Shown: positions 20,378 to 29,586 of the stretch, piece by piece
Layout: the number at the start of each line of letters is the position of its first letter
Position numbering within the stretch: the stretch's first letter is position 1
NCBI RefSeq assembly: GCF_010499245.1
Contig: NZ_JAAGOW010000001.1
Coordinates: 3,658,001-3,722,000 of the forward strand
Length of the DNA: 64,000 nt
Source: Variovorax sp. WS11
GTDB lineage: Bacteria > Pseudomonadota > Gammaproteobacteria > Burkholderiales > Burkholderiaceae_C
Reading direction: 5' to 3'
Made by a program: the position numbers and the translations under genes
Notes under the pieces: generated by a model
Database searches by the model: none
What the model was told of the DNA's origin: nothing
The model's input: the letters and a program-made list of their open reading frames with translations, nothing else

Positions 20378-21756
20378 CAGGCCGAGGCCAGCGCGGCCGG
20401 GGCGGCCGGCGACGGGGTCGATTCGGCGGTCGGCACCTCGCCGCGCAGGGAGTAGGCCAGCGAGCGGGTGATGCGCACGTCGATCATTTGGCCGACCAGT
20501 CGCGGATCGCCTTCGAAGTTGACCACGCGGTTGCACTCGGTGCGGCCCATCAGCTCGTTGGCGTCCTTGCGCGAGCGGCCTTCGACCAGCACACGCTGGG
20601 CCGTACCCACGAGGGCCTGGCCGAAGCGCTTGACATTGGCGTCGATTACCGCCTGCAGCCTTTGCAGCCGCGCGAGCTTGACCGCATGCGGCGTGTCGTC
20701 GTGCAACTGCGCCGCCGGCGTGCCGGGGCGCGGGCTGAAGATGAAGCTGAAGCTGTTGTCGAATTCCAGCTCGTCGATCAGCTTCATCATCTTGTCGAAG
20801 TCGGCGTCGGTCTCGCCCGGGAAGCCGACGATGAAGTCGCTGGAGAGCGAGAGGCCGGGGCGGATGGCGCGCAGCTTGCGCACCGTGCTCTTGTATTCCA
20901 TCGCCGTGTAGCCGCGCTTCATCGCCATCAGGATGCGGTCGCTGCCGTGCTGCACCGGCAGGTGCAGGTGGCTCACCAGCTTGGGCACGCGGGCATAGGC
21001 CTCGATCAGCCGCGGGGTGAATTCGTTGGGGTGGCTGGTCGTGTAGCGGATGCGCTCGATGCCGGGAATCTCCGCGATGTACTCGATGAGCAGCGCGAAA
21101 TCGGCGATCTCGGCCCCGTCGCCCGTGCTGCCCATGCGGCCGCGGTAAGCATTGACGTTCTGGCCCAGCAGCGTGACCTCGCGCACGCCCTGGTCGGCCA
21201 GGCCGGCGATCTCGACCAGCACGTCGTCCAGCGGCCGGTTCACCTCTTCGCCGCGGGTGTAGGGCACCACGCAGTAGCTGCAGTACTTGGAGCAGCCTTC
21301 CATGATCGATACGAAGGCGGTCGCGCCCTCGACCCGTGCCGGCGGCAGGTGGTCGAACTTCTCGATCTCGGGGAAGCTGATGTCCACCTGCGGCTGGCCC
21401 GCACGCTCGCGCTCGTGCAGCAGCTCAGGCAGGCGGTGCAGGGTCTGGGGGCCGAAGACCACGTCGACGTAGGGCGCGCGCGCGATGATGGCCGCGCCTT
21501 CCTGGCTGGCCACGCAGCCGCCGATGCCGATCTTCACGCCGCGCGCCTTGAGGTGCTTCACGCGGCCGAGGTCGGAGAACACCTTCTCCTGCGCCTTCTC
21601 GCGCACCGAGCAGGTGTTGAAGAGGATCAGGTCGGCCTCTTCCACGTTGGTGGTGGGCTCGTAGCCCTCGGCGGCGTGCAGCACGTCGGCCATCTTGTCC
21701 GAGTCGTACTCGTTCATCTGGCAGCCGAAGGTCTTGATGAAAACTTTGGGGGGCAT
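20377..21756 (-). CDS. miaB: tRNA-2-methylthio-N6-dimethylallyladenosine synthase
   Basis: A 459-residue radical-SAM methylthiotransferase modifying A37 of tRNAs. The N-terminal cluster ligands are Cys12 (TFGCQMN), Cys49 (FNTCSVRE) and Cys81 (GGCVASQ). The radical-SAM triad is Cys155, Cys159 and Cys162 in GCSKYCSYC, and a C-terminal TRAM domain closes the protein. ATG 21756 has AAGGAG 8 bases upstream. It heads the miaB-glrK-qseG-like-glrR unit. Confidence 0.97.
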   Translation of the reverse strand: MPPKVFIKTFGCQMNEYDSDKMADVLHAAEGYEPTTNVEEADLILFNTCSVREKAQEKVFSDLGRVKHLKARGVKIGIGGCVASQEGAAIIARAPYVDVVFGPQTLHRLPELLHERERAGQPQVDISFPEIEKFDHLPPARVEGATAFVSIMEGCSKYCSYCVVPYTRGEEVNRPLDDVLVEIAGLADQGVREVTLLGQNVNAYRGRMGSTGDGAEIADFALLIEYIAEIPGIERIRYTTSHPNEFTPRLIEAYARVPKLVSHLHLPVQHGSDRILMAMKRGYTAMEYKSTVRKLRAIRPGLSLSSDFIVGFPGETDADFDKMMKLIDELEFDNSFSFIFSPRPGTPAAQLHDDTPHAVKLARLQRLQAVIDANVKRFGQALVGTAQRVLVEGRSRKDANELMGRTECNRVVNFEGDPRLVGQMIDVRITRSLAYSLRGEVPTAESTPSPAAPAALASA

Positions 21757-21794
21757 GGGGTGGGCTCCTTGGAGGGCCGTCGGAAAGCGGAACG

Positions 21795-21829
21795 CCGGAC
21801 GTGAAGGGCAGGCGCCCCTCCGCGTCCGG
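21795..21829. other. GC-rich hairpin between the exported protein gene and miaB
   Basis: CCGGACG (21795-21801) pairs with CGTCCGG (21823-21829), enclosing an inner GGGC-AGGC-GCCC stem. There is no T-run after it. It could attenuate read-through into miaB or stabilise mRNA, but no function is shown. Confidence 0.5.
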
Positions 21830-21845
21830 TCACCGGATTCGAGGA

Positions 21846-22319
21846 TTACTGGCCGTAGCGGGGCAGCTGGTCGAACGGCGTCTTGCCGTCGTCGCGCGGG
21901 CCGGTGTCGGCCACGAAGGGCCAGAAGTTCAGTAGCGGCTTCTCGGCCGACTCGCGCTTGGCCTGGGCTTCCTCGGGCGTGAGGATCCAGACCTCGCTCA
22001 CCATGCCGGCGGCGTCGCGCTTGTAGTTGACCAGCAGGTTCTGGCCGGTGAGGTTGGACGGCATCACCAGCATCTGCTGGGCGCTGCGGATGCGGGCACC
22101 GGGCGAGAGCCGCTCGGGCTGGCCGTCGAGCTGGATCTCGGGCGAATTCACGACCATGAAGCGCCCGCGCAGGGTGCCGATGGGAAAGTTGCGGCCGCCG
22201 AGCGCGGCCTCGTTCTGGGTCTGGGCCGGCTCCTGCGCGGCAGCGGGCGCCAGAACGGCGCACAGTGCTACCAAAATGAGAGCAAGCCAGGGAGGGTTGC
22301 AGCGGTTCATGGTGTTCAT
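21846..22319 (-). CDS. Small exported protein of unknown function
   Basis: A 157-residue protein with a clear signal peptide ([20 protein letters not shown], cleavage near residue 29). The mature part has a beta-rich middle, [31 protein letters not shown], and the acidic/aromatic tail [24 protein letters not shown] recognise no catalytic motif. It starts 211 bases from the divergent efflux operon and lies 89 bases upstream of miaB. It looks like a conserved hypothetical periplasmic protein; function unknown. Confidence 0.75.
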   Translation of the reverse strand: MNTMNRCNPPWLALILVALCAVLAPAAAQEPAQTQNEAALGGRNFPIGTLRGRFMVVNSPEIQLDGQPERLSPGARIRSAQQMLVMPSNLTGQNLLVNYKRDAAGMVSEVWILTPEEAQAKRESAEKPLLNFWPFVADTGPRDDGKTPFDQLPRYGQ

Positions 22320-22530
22320 CCAGAGGCTGTGGGGCAGCGGCGATTCTAGCGGCCGCCTCCCACACGCCGCGGCGAACGGAGCGCCTTCCGTGCGGTGCTT
22401 CATATTCGCTTTACTTATCTTTACGGCACCGATGGACGGCAGTCCCACACCCCTGATCCAATAGCTGTTGTCAGGCAAAAGTGCGCCTCGATGAACCGTG
22501 GCCGGCTTTCTACCCCATCCAAAAGCGCTC

Positions 22531-23793
22531 ATGAACAAGAAACTCGTCCTCGCCCTCGCGGGTGTGCTGATCCTGACCGCGGCCGGCGCCTGGCGCTGGG
22601 CCGGGAACAGGACCCAGGGCGTGGCACAGACGGGCGCACCCACCGCCGGCAGCACCGCCGCGCCCGGCAAGGGCGCCGGGCCGGGCGCCGGCGCAGCGGC
22701 CCTGGTCACGCTCGCGGCGGCGCAGAAGCAGGACGTGCCGGTCACCGTGCAGGTCAACGGCAGCGTGGTGTCGCTCAACAGCGTGGAACTGCGCCCGCAG
22801 GTGACGAACACCGTGCGCGAGGTGCATGTGAAGGAAGGCCAGTTCGTCAAGCAAGGCCAGTTGCTCTTCACGCTCGACGACCGCCCCGACCAGGCCAACC
22901 TCGCCAAGGCCCGCGCCCAGCAGCAGAAGGACGAGGCCATGATGGCCGACCTGGAGCGCCAGTACCGCCGCAGCCAGGAGCTGGTGGCGCAGAACTTCAT
23001 CGCCAAGGCCGCCGCCGACGCGACGCTGTCGCAGTTGGAGGCCCAGCGCGCCGCAGTCGCCGCCGACAAGGCGGCGGTGCAGTCGGCGCAGGTGGCGCTG
23101 GGCTACGCCACGCTGCGCGCACCGATCGCCGGGCGCATCGGCGCGGTCAACATCTATCCGGGCACCCTGGTCCAGCCCACCCTGACGCTGGTGACCATCA
23201 CCCAGCTCGACCCGATCGCAGTGAGCTTCCCGGTGCCCGAAGGCAAGCTCCAGGACCTGCTGGCCGCCGCGCGCTCGCACACGCCGGTCGAGGCGCTGGT
23301 GAGCGGACGCAAGACGCCGATGAAGGGCACGCTGAACTTCGTCGACAACACGGTCGACCCGATGATCGGCACCGTGCGCGCCAAGGCGGTGTTCGACAAC
23401 GCCGACCAGGCCCTGTGGCCCGGCCAGTTCGTCGAGACTCGCGTGACCGTGCGCAGCCTAGAGGGCGCCACCGTCATCCCCGCAGCCGCCGTCATGATGC
23501 TGGCCGAGGGCAACTCGGTCTACGTGGTCGACGCCGAGCACAGGGCCGCGCGCCGCAAGGTCGAGACCTTGCACACCTTCGGCACGCAGGTCGCGGTGCG
23601 CGGCGTCGAGCCCGGCGAGCAGGTGGTGATCGAGGGCAAGCAGAACGTGCGTCCGGGCGGCAAGGTGCGGCTCGACAGCGCCGCCCCGCCGCAACAGCGC
23701 CCCAACGGCAATGCGCCTGAGGCGACGCCGGGCAGCGCGGCCTCCGCCACGCCCGGCAACGCCAGCGTGGTCGCGGAGCGGGAGCGGACGTGA
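22531..23793 (+). CDS. RND efflux periplasmic adaptor (MdtA-like membrane fusion protein)
   Basis: A 420-residue adaptor linking an inner-membrane RND pump to an outer-membrane channel. It has an N-terminal signal/anchor (KKLVLALAGVLILTAAGAWRW), the lipoyl half-motif (VREVHVKEGQFVKQGQLLFTLDD), a coiled-coil hairpin (about 130-190, LAKARAQQQKDEAMMADLERQ onward), a second lipoyl half with ATLRAPIAGRIG, then beta-barrel and membrane-proximal domains. ATG 22531 fits the signal peptide better than the upstream in-frame start. The permease gene follows after 58 bases. Confidence 0.93.
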   Translation: MNKKLVLALAGVLILTAAGAWRWAGNRTQGVAQTGAPTAGSTAAPGKGAGPGAGAAALVTLAAAQKQDVPVTVQVNGSVVSLNSVELRPQVTNTVREVHVKEGQFVKQGQLLFTLDDRPDQANLAKARAQQQKDEAMMADLERQYRRSQELVAQNFIAKAAADATLSQLEAQRAAVAADKAAVQSAQVALGYATLRAPIAGRIGAVNIYPGTLVQPTLTLVTITQLDPIAVSFPVPEGKLQDLLAAARSHTPVEALVSGRKTPMKGTLNFVDNTVDPMIGTVRAKAVFDNADQALWPGQFVETRVTVRSLEGATVIPAAAVMMLAEGNSVYVVDAEHRAARRKVETLHTFGTQVAVRGVEPGEQVVIEGKQNVRPGGKVRLDSAAPPQQRPNGNAPEATPGSAASATPGNASVVAERERT

Positions 23794-23851
23794 GCCGCAC
23801 GGCCGCTCCGAAGGCGAATAGCACCGCAGCCCGCAGGGCGGAGGTTATCCA

Positions 23852-26800
23852 ATGAACATCTCCGAGCTCTGCATCCGTCGTCCCGCGATGACGGTGCTGC
23901 TCTCGGCCGCCGCGGTGGTGGCGGGCATCTTCGCCTACTTCCAGATCCCGGTCGCGGCACTGCCCAGCTACAATACGCCGGTCATCAACGTCAATGCGCA
24001 GCTGCCGGGCGCCAGTCCCGACACGATGGCCTCCTCGGTCGCGCTGCCGCTGGAGAAGCAGTTCTCCACCATCCCCGGCCTTTCGACCATCAGCTCGGTC
24101 AACACCCAGGGCGTGAGCTCGATCACGCTGGAATTCGTCAGCAGCCGCGACATCGATGCCGCCGCGGTCGACGTGCAGGCGGCGCTGCTGCGCGCGCAGC
24201 GCCAGCTGCCGGTCGAGCTGACGCAGATGCCCTCGTACCGCAAGGTCAACCCGGCGGATGCGCCGGTGCTCTTCATCTCGCTGGTCTCGCCCTCGATGAC
24301 GCCGTCGGAACTCAACGACTATGCCGAGAACCTGATCTCGCCCACGCTCTCCACCATCGACGGCGTGGCCCAGGTCGCCGTCTACGGCCGCAAGGCCTTC
24401 GCGGTGCGCGTCAAGGCCGATGCCGACCTGCTCAACGCCCGCAACATCACCCTCGACGAGCTGGCCAACGCGGTGCGCCTGGCCAATGCGAACACCCCCG
24501 TGGGCGTGCTCGACGGCCCGCGCCAGACGCTCACCATCCAGGCCAACGAGCAGATGCTCAAGGCGGCCGACTTCGCCAAGGTGATCGTCGGCCAGCGCAA
24601 CGGCGCCCCGGTGCGGCTGGACGAGGTGGCCACCATCGAGGACAGCTTCGAGTCCGTCAAGACTGCCAGCAGCTTCAACGGCGAGAGCTCGATCTCGCTG
24701 GCCGTGCTGCGCCAGCCCAATGCCAACACGGTGCAGGTGGTCGACGCGGTGCGCGCGCTGATGCCGCGCTTCCGCGACGAGCTGCCGCAGTCGGTCGAGA
24801 TCAACATGGTGAATGACCGCTCGATCTCGATCCGCGAGGCGGTGCACGACGTGCAGCTCACTCTGATGGGCACCGTGCTGCTGGTGGTGCTGGTGATCTT
24901 CCTGTTTCTGCACCGCGTGGTCGCCACGCTGATTCCCGCGGCCACCATCCCCATCTCGCTGATCGGCGCCGTGGCGCTGCTCTACGCCTTCGGCTACAGC
25001 CTGGACAACGTCTCGCTGCTGGGCATCACGCTGGCGGTAGGCCTGGTGGTGGACGACGCCATCGTGGTGCTGGAAAACATCATGCGCTACGTCGAGAAGG
25101 GCATGGAGCCGATGGCGGCCGCGCTGCGCGGCTCGCGCGAGGTGGGCTTCACCATCGTGTCGATCTCGATCTCGCTGGTGGCGGTGTTCATCCCGATCTT
25201 CTTCATGCCCGGCGTGATCGGCCTGCTGTTCCACGAATTCGCCGTGGTGGTGGGCCTGGCGGTGATGGTGTCGGCCGTGGTCTCGCTCACCCTGGTGCCG
25301 ATGCTCGCGAGCCGGCTCCTGCGGCACCAGCCGCGTGAAGGCGGCGTGGCCGAGGACCACGAGGAAACGCATCCCGAGCCCGGCACCGCGATCGGCCGCG
25401 GCTTCGAGCGCGGCTACCGCTGGGTGCACGGCAACTACATGCGCACGCTCGACTGGACGCTGCACCACCGCAATCTCATGCTGGGCCTGGCGGCCGCGAC
25501 CTTCGCGCTCACGGCCTGGATGTTCATCAGCATCCCGAAGGGCTTCTTCCCCGAGGAGGACATCGGCCAGATCCAGATCACGACCGAGGCCGCCGAGGAC
25601 ATCTCGTTCCCCGCGATGAAGGTCCTGCAGGACCGCGTCGCCGATGCGCTGATGGCCGACCCGAGCGTGGCCTACGTCAACTCCTTCATCGGCGTCGGCG
25701 GCCCCACCGCCACGCAGAACGCCGGCCGCCTGTTCGCGGTGCTCAAGCCGCGCGCCGAGCGGCCGCGCATGCCGCAGGTGCTGGAGCAGCTGCGCAGGCG
25801 CTTCCGCGAGATCCCCGGCGTCGCCGTCTACATGCAGCCGGTGCAGAACCTGCGCCTGGGCGGCCGGCAGAGCAAGGCGCGCTTCCAGTACACCCTGCAG
25901 AGCGTGAACGCCGGCGCCATCACCGAGTGGGCCGAGAAGCTGATGGAGCGCATGCGCGCCGAGCCGGAGTTCCGAGACGTCACCAGCGACTCGCAGAACC
26001 GCGGCCTGCAGGCCACGCTGGAGATCGATCGCGACAAGGCCGGCGTGCTCGGCGTCGCCGTCGGCGATCTGCGCACCGCGCTCTACAACGCCTACGGCGA
26101 CCGCCAGATCGGCAGCATCTACGCGCCCAGCAACACTTACCAGGTGATCCTCTCGGCGGCCGACGACGACCGCCGCTTCGAGGAAGACATGTCGCGCCTG
26201 TCGGTGCGCAACAAGGCCGGGCAGCTCGTACCGCTGTCGGCCTTCTCGACCGTCAAGCGCACCGTCGGCCCGACCTCGGTCAACCACCAGGGCCAGCTGC
26301 AGGCCGTGACGGTGTCCTTCAACCTGGCGCCCGAGGTGCCTTTGGGCAACGCGACGGCGAAGATCGATCGCTTCAAGGCCGAGCTCAAGGTCCCGCCCTC
26401 GATCATCACCAGCTACGGCGGCGACGCGGCCGTGTTCCAGAGCTCGCAGGCCAGCCAGGCGGTGCTGCTGGTGCTGGCGGTGCTGGTCATCTATGTGCTG
26501 CTGGGCGTGCTCTACGAGAGCTACATCCACCCGCTCACCATCCTCGCGGGGCTGCCCTCGGCGGCCGTGGGAGCGCTGCTCTCGCTCAAGCTTTTCGGCT
26601 TCGACCTGACGCTGATCGCGACCATCGGCATCCTGCTTTTGATCGGCATCGTCAAGAAGAACGCGATCATGATGATCGACTTCGCGCTGGATGCGCAGCG
26701 CACCCAGGCCATGCAGCCGGTCGACGCGATCCGCGAGGCCTGCCGCCTGCGCTTCCGCCCGATCCTGATGACCACCTTGGCCGCCCTGATGGGCGCGCTG

Positions 26801-27007
26801 CCCCTCGCGCTGGGGCTGGGCGCCGGCGCCGAGCTGCGCCAGCCGCTGGGCGTGGCGGTGGTCGGCGGGCTGCTGTTCTCGCAGGTGATCACGCTCTACA
26901 TCACGCCGGCCATCTACCTGGCGCTGGACCGCTACAGCGGGAGCGGGCCGATGCAGGAGCTGCCGGGGGAGAAGGTCGGGCACGCTGCGGCTGGATCTGC
27001 CGCCTGA
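23852..27007 (+). CDS. RND multidrug efflux permease (HAE1/MdtB-MdtC type)
   Basis: A 1051-residue proton-driven pump with 12 predicted membrane helices and two large periplasmic loops. The N-terminus MNISELCIRRPAMTVLLS and the VDDAIVVLENI segment in helix 4 (proton-relay Asp pair) are typical of the MdtBC/MuxBC branch, as is GIVKKNAIMMIDFAL in helix 10. Full length with no breaks. No outer-membrane channel gene and no adjacent regulator follow; the channel is probably supplied from elsewhere. Only one permease is present, whereas MdtBC-type systems often have two. Confidence 0.94.
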   Translation: MNISELCIRRPAMTVLLSAAAVVAGIFAYFQIPVAALPSYNTPVINVNAQLPGASPDTMASSVALPLEKQFSTIPGLSTISSVNTQGVSSITLEFVSSRDIDAAAVDVQAALLRAQRQLPVELTQMPSYRKVNPADAPVLFISLVSPSMTPSELNDYAENLISPTLSTIDGVAQVAVYGRKAFAVRVKADADLLNARNITLDELANAVRLANANTPVGVLDGPRQTLTIQANEQMLKAADFAKVIVGQRNGAPVRLDEVATIEDSFESVKTASSFNGESSISLAVLRQPNANTVQVVDAVRALMPRFRDELPQSVEINMVNDRSISIREAVHDVQLTLMGTVLLVVLVIFLFLHRVVATLIPAATIPISLIGAVALLYAFGYSLDNVSLLGITLAVGLVVDDAIVVLENIMRYVEKGMEPMAAALRGSREVGFTIVSISISLVAVFIPIFFMPGVIGLLFHEFAVVVGLAVMVSAVVSLTLVPMLASRLLRHQPREGGVAEDHEETHPEPGTAIGRGFERGYRWVHGNYMRTLDWTLHHRNLMLGLAAATFALTAWMFISIPKGFFPEEDIGQIQITTEAAEDISFPAMKVLQDRVADALMADPSVAYVNSFIGVGGPTATQNAGRLFAVLKPRAERPRMPQVLEQLRRRFREIPGVAVYMQPVQNLRLGGRQSKARFQYTLQSVNAGAITEWAEKLMERMRAEPEFRDVTSDSQNRGLQATLEIDRDKAGVLGVAVGDLRTALYNAYGDRQIGSIYAPSNTYQVILSAADDDRRFEEDMSRLSVRNKAGQLVPLSAFSTVKRTVGPTSVNHQGQLQAVTVSFNLAPEVPLGNATAKIDRFKAELKVPPSIITSYGGDAAVFQSSQASQAVLLVLAVLVIYVLLGVLYESYIHPLTILAGLPSAAVGALLSLKLFGFDLTLIATIGILLLIGIVKKNAIMMIDFALDAQRTQAMQPVDAIREACRLRFRPILMTTLAALMGALPLALGLGAGAELRQPLGVAVVGGLLFSQVITLYITPAIYLALDRYSGSGPMQELPGEKVGHAAAGSAA

Positions 27008-27027
27008 GCGCGCATTCCGGTCTGACT

Positions 27028-27060
27028 CCCTCTCCCTCTGGGAGAGGGCGGGGGTGAGGG
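27028..27060. repeat. REP-like palindromic element after the efflux operon
   Basis: CCCTCTCCC-TCT-GGGAGAGGG (27028-27048) followed by CGGGGGTGAGGG. This is the widespread 'CCCTCTCCC...GGGAGAGGG...GGGTGAGGG' type of extragenic palindrome found between genes in many proteobacteria. It lies 20 bases past the permease stop and has no T-run. Confidence 0.7.
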
Positions 27061-27164
27061 CACCGACCCGTCGATCAGCCACAGCGCGAAGTCAAATGCC
27101 CGCTGCTACGCGCTGGTCCTGGCTCATCCGGCCCAGTCTCCTCCCGACAGACTCGTCGCCTGCT

Positions 27165-27608
27165 TCACTTCGCGAACAACCGCCCGATATCGGCGAAGGC
27201 CTTGAGCTCCAGCGCATTGCCCGAGGGGTCGAGGAAGAACATCGTCGCCTGCTCGCCCGGCTCGCCCTTGAAGCGGATGTACGGCTCGATCACGAATTCG
27301 ACGCCGTGCGCCTTCAGCCGAGCCGCCATCGCCTCCCAGTCGGGCATCGGCAGCACGATGCCGAAATGCCGCACCGGCACGCCGTGCCCGTCGACCGCAT
27401 TGCGCTGCGACGCGCCGGTCTCGCCCGGCGCGAGGTGGGCCACGATCTGGTGGCCGTAGAAGTTGAAGTCCACCCAGTCCTCCGCACTGCGGCCTTCGGG
27501 GCAGCCCAGCAGCTCGCCGTAGAACCGGCGGGCCAGCACCAGGTCATGCACCGGGAAGGCGAGGTGGAACGGGGACAGCAGGGCGGGGTTGGTGGTCGGC
27601 GTGAGCAT
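27165..27608 (-). CDS. VOC (glyoxalase/dioxygenase) family protein
   Basis: A 147-residue protein made of two beta-alpha-beta-beta-beta modules. Likely metal ligands are His15 in FHLAFPVHD, a His in [10 protein letters not shown], and Glu in [12 protein letters not shown]. Arg/Tyr in [11 protein letters not shown] is typical of VOC first modules. The family includes glyoxalases, dioxygenases and fosfomycin-resistance proteins; nothing here settles the substrate. It is divergent from a LysR gene 98 bases away, a common regulator-target layout. Confidence 0.85.
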   Translation of the reverse strand: MLTPTTNPALLSPFHLAFPVHDLVLARRFYGELLGCPEGRSAEDWVDFNFYGHQIVAHLAPGETGASQRNAVDGHGVPVRHFGIVLPMPDWEAMAARLKAHGVEFVIEPYIRFKGEPGEQATMFFLDPSGNALELKAFADIGRLFAK

Positions 27609-27706
27609 CGCGCGGGCTGGTGTGGAGGAGGATGCGTGATCCTAGGGGCGAAAGAGAAGAAAGAAAATCAATATATATTTGCCCGAAGCATCAACAGAAT
27701 TTGTGA

Positions 27707-28642
27707 ATGATCCGCGAGCTGAAGACCCTCATTGCCGTAGCCCGCGAAGGCACCTTCGCCGCCGCCGGCCAGAAGATCGGCCTGACGCAGGCGGCAGTCA
27801 GCGCCCAGATGCAGCGGCTGGAGACGGAACTCGGCTTCGTGCTCTTCGACCGCACCGGCCGCTCGGCGCGCCTGAATGCGATGGGCCACGAGACGCTGGC
27901 GCAGGCCACGGAGCTGATCGGGCTCTACGGCCAGCTGGGCTCGCACCACGCCGCCTCGCGCGCGGCAGAGGTGCTCCACATCGGCGCGATCGCGTCCGCG
28001 CAGCGTCTGCTGTTGGCCGAAGCGCTGGCGGCCTTCCACCGGCAGGCCCCGAGCTGCCGTACGCGCGTGCTGCCCGGGGTGTCGATGGAGCTGCTCAACC
28101 GCGTGGATGCCGGCGACATCGACATGGCGGTCATCATCCGCCCGCCCTTCGCGCTGCAAAGCGACCTGCGCTGGACCACGCTGGCCCACGAGCCCTTCAG
28201 ACTGCTGGTTCCGCGGCGGGTCGAAGGCGACGACTGGGCGGCGCTGCTGTCCCGCCATCCATTCGTGCGCTACGACCGCTCGTCCTTCGGCGGCCGGCAG
28301 GTCGATCGCTTCCTGCGCGCGGCGCACGTGGACGTGCACGACATCTGCGAGCTTGACGAGCTGGACGCCATCGTGGCCCTGGTCGCCAAGGGCGTCGGCA
28401 TGGCCCTGGTGCCGCAGACCGCCACGCACCGGCGCTGGCCCGCATCGGTCCGCGCGATCGACCTGGGCCGCCACACTTTTTATCGCGACATCGGGCTGGT
28501 GAATCGCGGCAGCCGGCCGCTGACCGGACCGGCCGGCCTGCTTGAGAAGCAGATCTGCGCCGCCTACGAATTCAGGGGAACGCCTGCCGGCACCTCGGCC
28601 GAGGGCAAGCGCCGCAAAGAGCGGCCGGGCCCGGGCGCCTAG
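27707..28642 (+). CDS. LysR-family transcriptional regulator
   Basis: A 311-residue LysR regulator. The winged HTH occupies residues 1-60 (LKTLIAVAREGTFAAAGQKIG, then QAAVSAQMQRLETELG). The effector domain (about 88-290) ends in a basic tail. The region upstream is AT-rich (AATATATATTTG), as expected of a LysR-bound divergent promoter shared with the VOC gene. Its stop codon shares CTAG with the stop of the convergent hydrolase gene, so it may or may not relate to the peptide synthetase cluster. Confidence 0.9.
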   Translation: MIRELKTLIAVAREGTFAAAGQKIGLTQAAVSAQMQRLETELGFVLFDRTGRSARLNAMGHETLAQATELIGLYGQLGSHHAASRAAEVLHIGAIASAQRLLLAEALAAFHRQAPSCRTRVLPGVSMELLNRVDAGDIDMAVIIRPPFALQSDLRWTTLAHEPFRLLVPRRVEGDDWAALLSRHPFVRYDRSSFGGRQVDRFLRAAHVDVHDICELDELDAIVALVAKGVGMALVPQTATHRRWPASVRAIDLGRHTFYRDIGLVNRGSRPLTGPAGLLEKQICAAYEFRGTPAGTSAEGKRRKERPGPGA

Positions 28643-29586
28643 ATCACCGGATCCCGCTGCAACGCCACCGCCGGCCTGCTGCTGGCGAACTGCCCGCCGC
28701 TGCGTGCCGCGGCCGCGGCATGCGGCGCCGAGGCCGCTACCGCGCCCTGCGACACGCGCAGCGCCCAGTCGCACACCACCTCCATGAAGATCCGCTGCGA
28801 TTCCATCGAGGTCAGGCTGTGGTCGATCTCGCCGATGAAGCGGTACTCGAAGCGCTGCGTGAAGGCCTCGTTCGCGAAGGGGCCGAGCTGGTCGCGCTTG
28901 CGGTCGGTCACGTGCATGGTGCCGGTGTAGAACAGCAGCACTGCAACGTTGCGCTCCGCGACCTGCGTCATCGAGCGGCGGAACACCGCGGCCGTGACCT
29001 CCGGCGGATCGGGCTCGAAGATGTGCGGCGCAGCCGCCGCTGCCGCCTTGGCGGAGAACTTGCGCTGCAGCCAGCGCGCCGTCTTGCCGATCACGGCCGG
29101 GTTGGTGGGCGCTGCCAGCGCGCGGCGGAATTGCCGCTCCAGCTGCGCGCGCCGGCCGGGGAAGGCATAGCCGTCGAACATCAGCAGGCCCACCACGCGG
29201 GAGTCGGCCACCGCCAGCGACAGGCCGTTGGTCGCGCCGGAGCACAGGCCGATCACGATGAAGCGGCGCACGCCCAGCATGGTCTGGATCAGGTTCATGG
29301 CCGCCTGCAGGTCCAGCACCGCCTGCGTGAGGAAGTGCTCGGAGCCACTGGCCGGGCCGCTGTCGCCCAGGCCCGCGAGGTCCATGCGGATGCAGCTGAT
29401 GCCGCGCCCCGCCATCTCGCGCGCGAGCTTGACGTTGATGCGCCGTGGCCCGATGCGGTGGTTGGCGCCCATGTTGAGCATCAGGCAGGCCACCGGCGCG
29501 AGCGGCCCTTCGGCCGGCGTGGTGATGATGCCGATCAGCGAGCCGTCGGGCCCGAACTGGACAGGTGTCTCTTTGTAGTCACTCAT
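28639..29586 (-). CDS. Alpha/beta hydrolase with Cys at the nucleophile elbow (cluster hydrolase 1)
   Basis: A 315-residue alpha/beta-hydrolase-fold protein. The nucleophile elbow is IGLCSGATNG, giving G-x-C-x-G with Cys where Ser is usual, as in dienelactone-hydrolase-like and exosortase-A-associated hydrolases. RMDLAGLGDSG is the oxyanion/strand-6 region; a distal GEIDHSL supplies a likely catalytic His. It is the last gene of the minus-strand synthetase series and overlaps the preceding hydrolase by 8 bases. Candidate roles are release or editing of the peptide from the thiolation domain, since the synthetase has no thioesterase. This role is inferred from context only. Confidence 0.75.
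   Translation of the reverse strand: MSDYKETPVQFGPDGSLIGIITTPAEGPLAPVACLMLNMGANHRIGPRRINVKLAREMAGRGISCIRMDLAGLGDSGPASGSEHFLTQAVLDLQAAMNLIQTMLGVRRFIVIGLCSGATNGLSLAVADSRVVGLLMFDGYAFPGRRAQLERQFRRALAAPTNPAVIGKTARWLQRKFSAKAAAAAAPHIFEPDPPEVTAAVFRRSMTQVAERNVAVLLFYTGTMHVTDRKRDQLGPFANEAFTQRFEYRFIGEIDHSLTSMESQRIFMEVVCDWALRVSQGAVAASAPHAAAAARSGGQFASSRPAVALQRDPVI

Noticed and set aside
22531..27007. RND pump as exporter of the peptide product
   Set aside because: It is separated from the cluster by the VOC and LysR genes and lies on the other strand; nothing in the sequence ties them.
23492..27082. A 1196-codon open frame antisense to the RND permease
   Set aside because: It is a high-GC shadow frame: composition is His/Arg/Asp/Gly-rich with no domain, and the plus strand encodes a complete, well-recognised permease.
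27707..28642. LysR gene as the cluster's pathway regulator
   Set aside because: It is at the far 3' end of the cluster, convergent with it, and divergent from a VOC gene, which is the likelier target. Not excluded, but unsupported.
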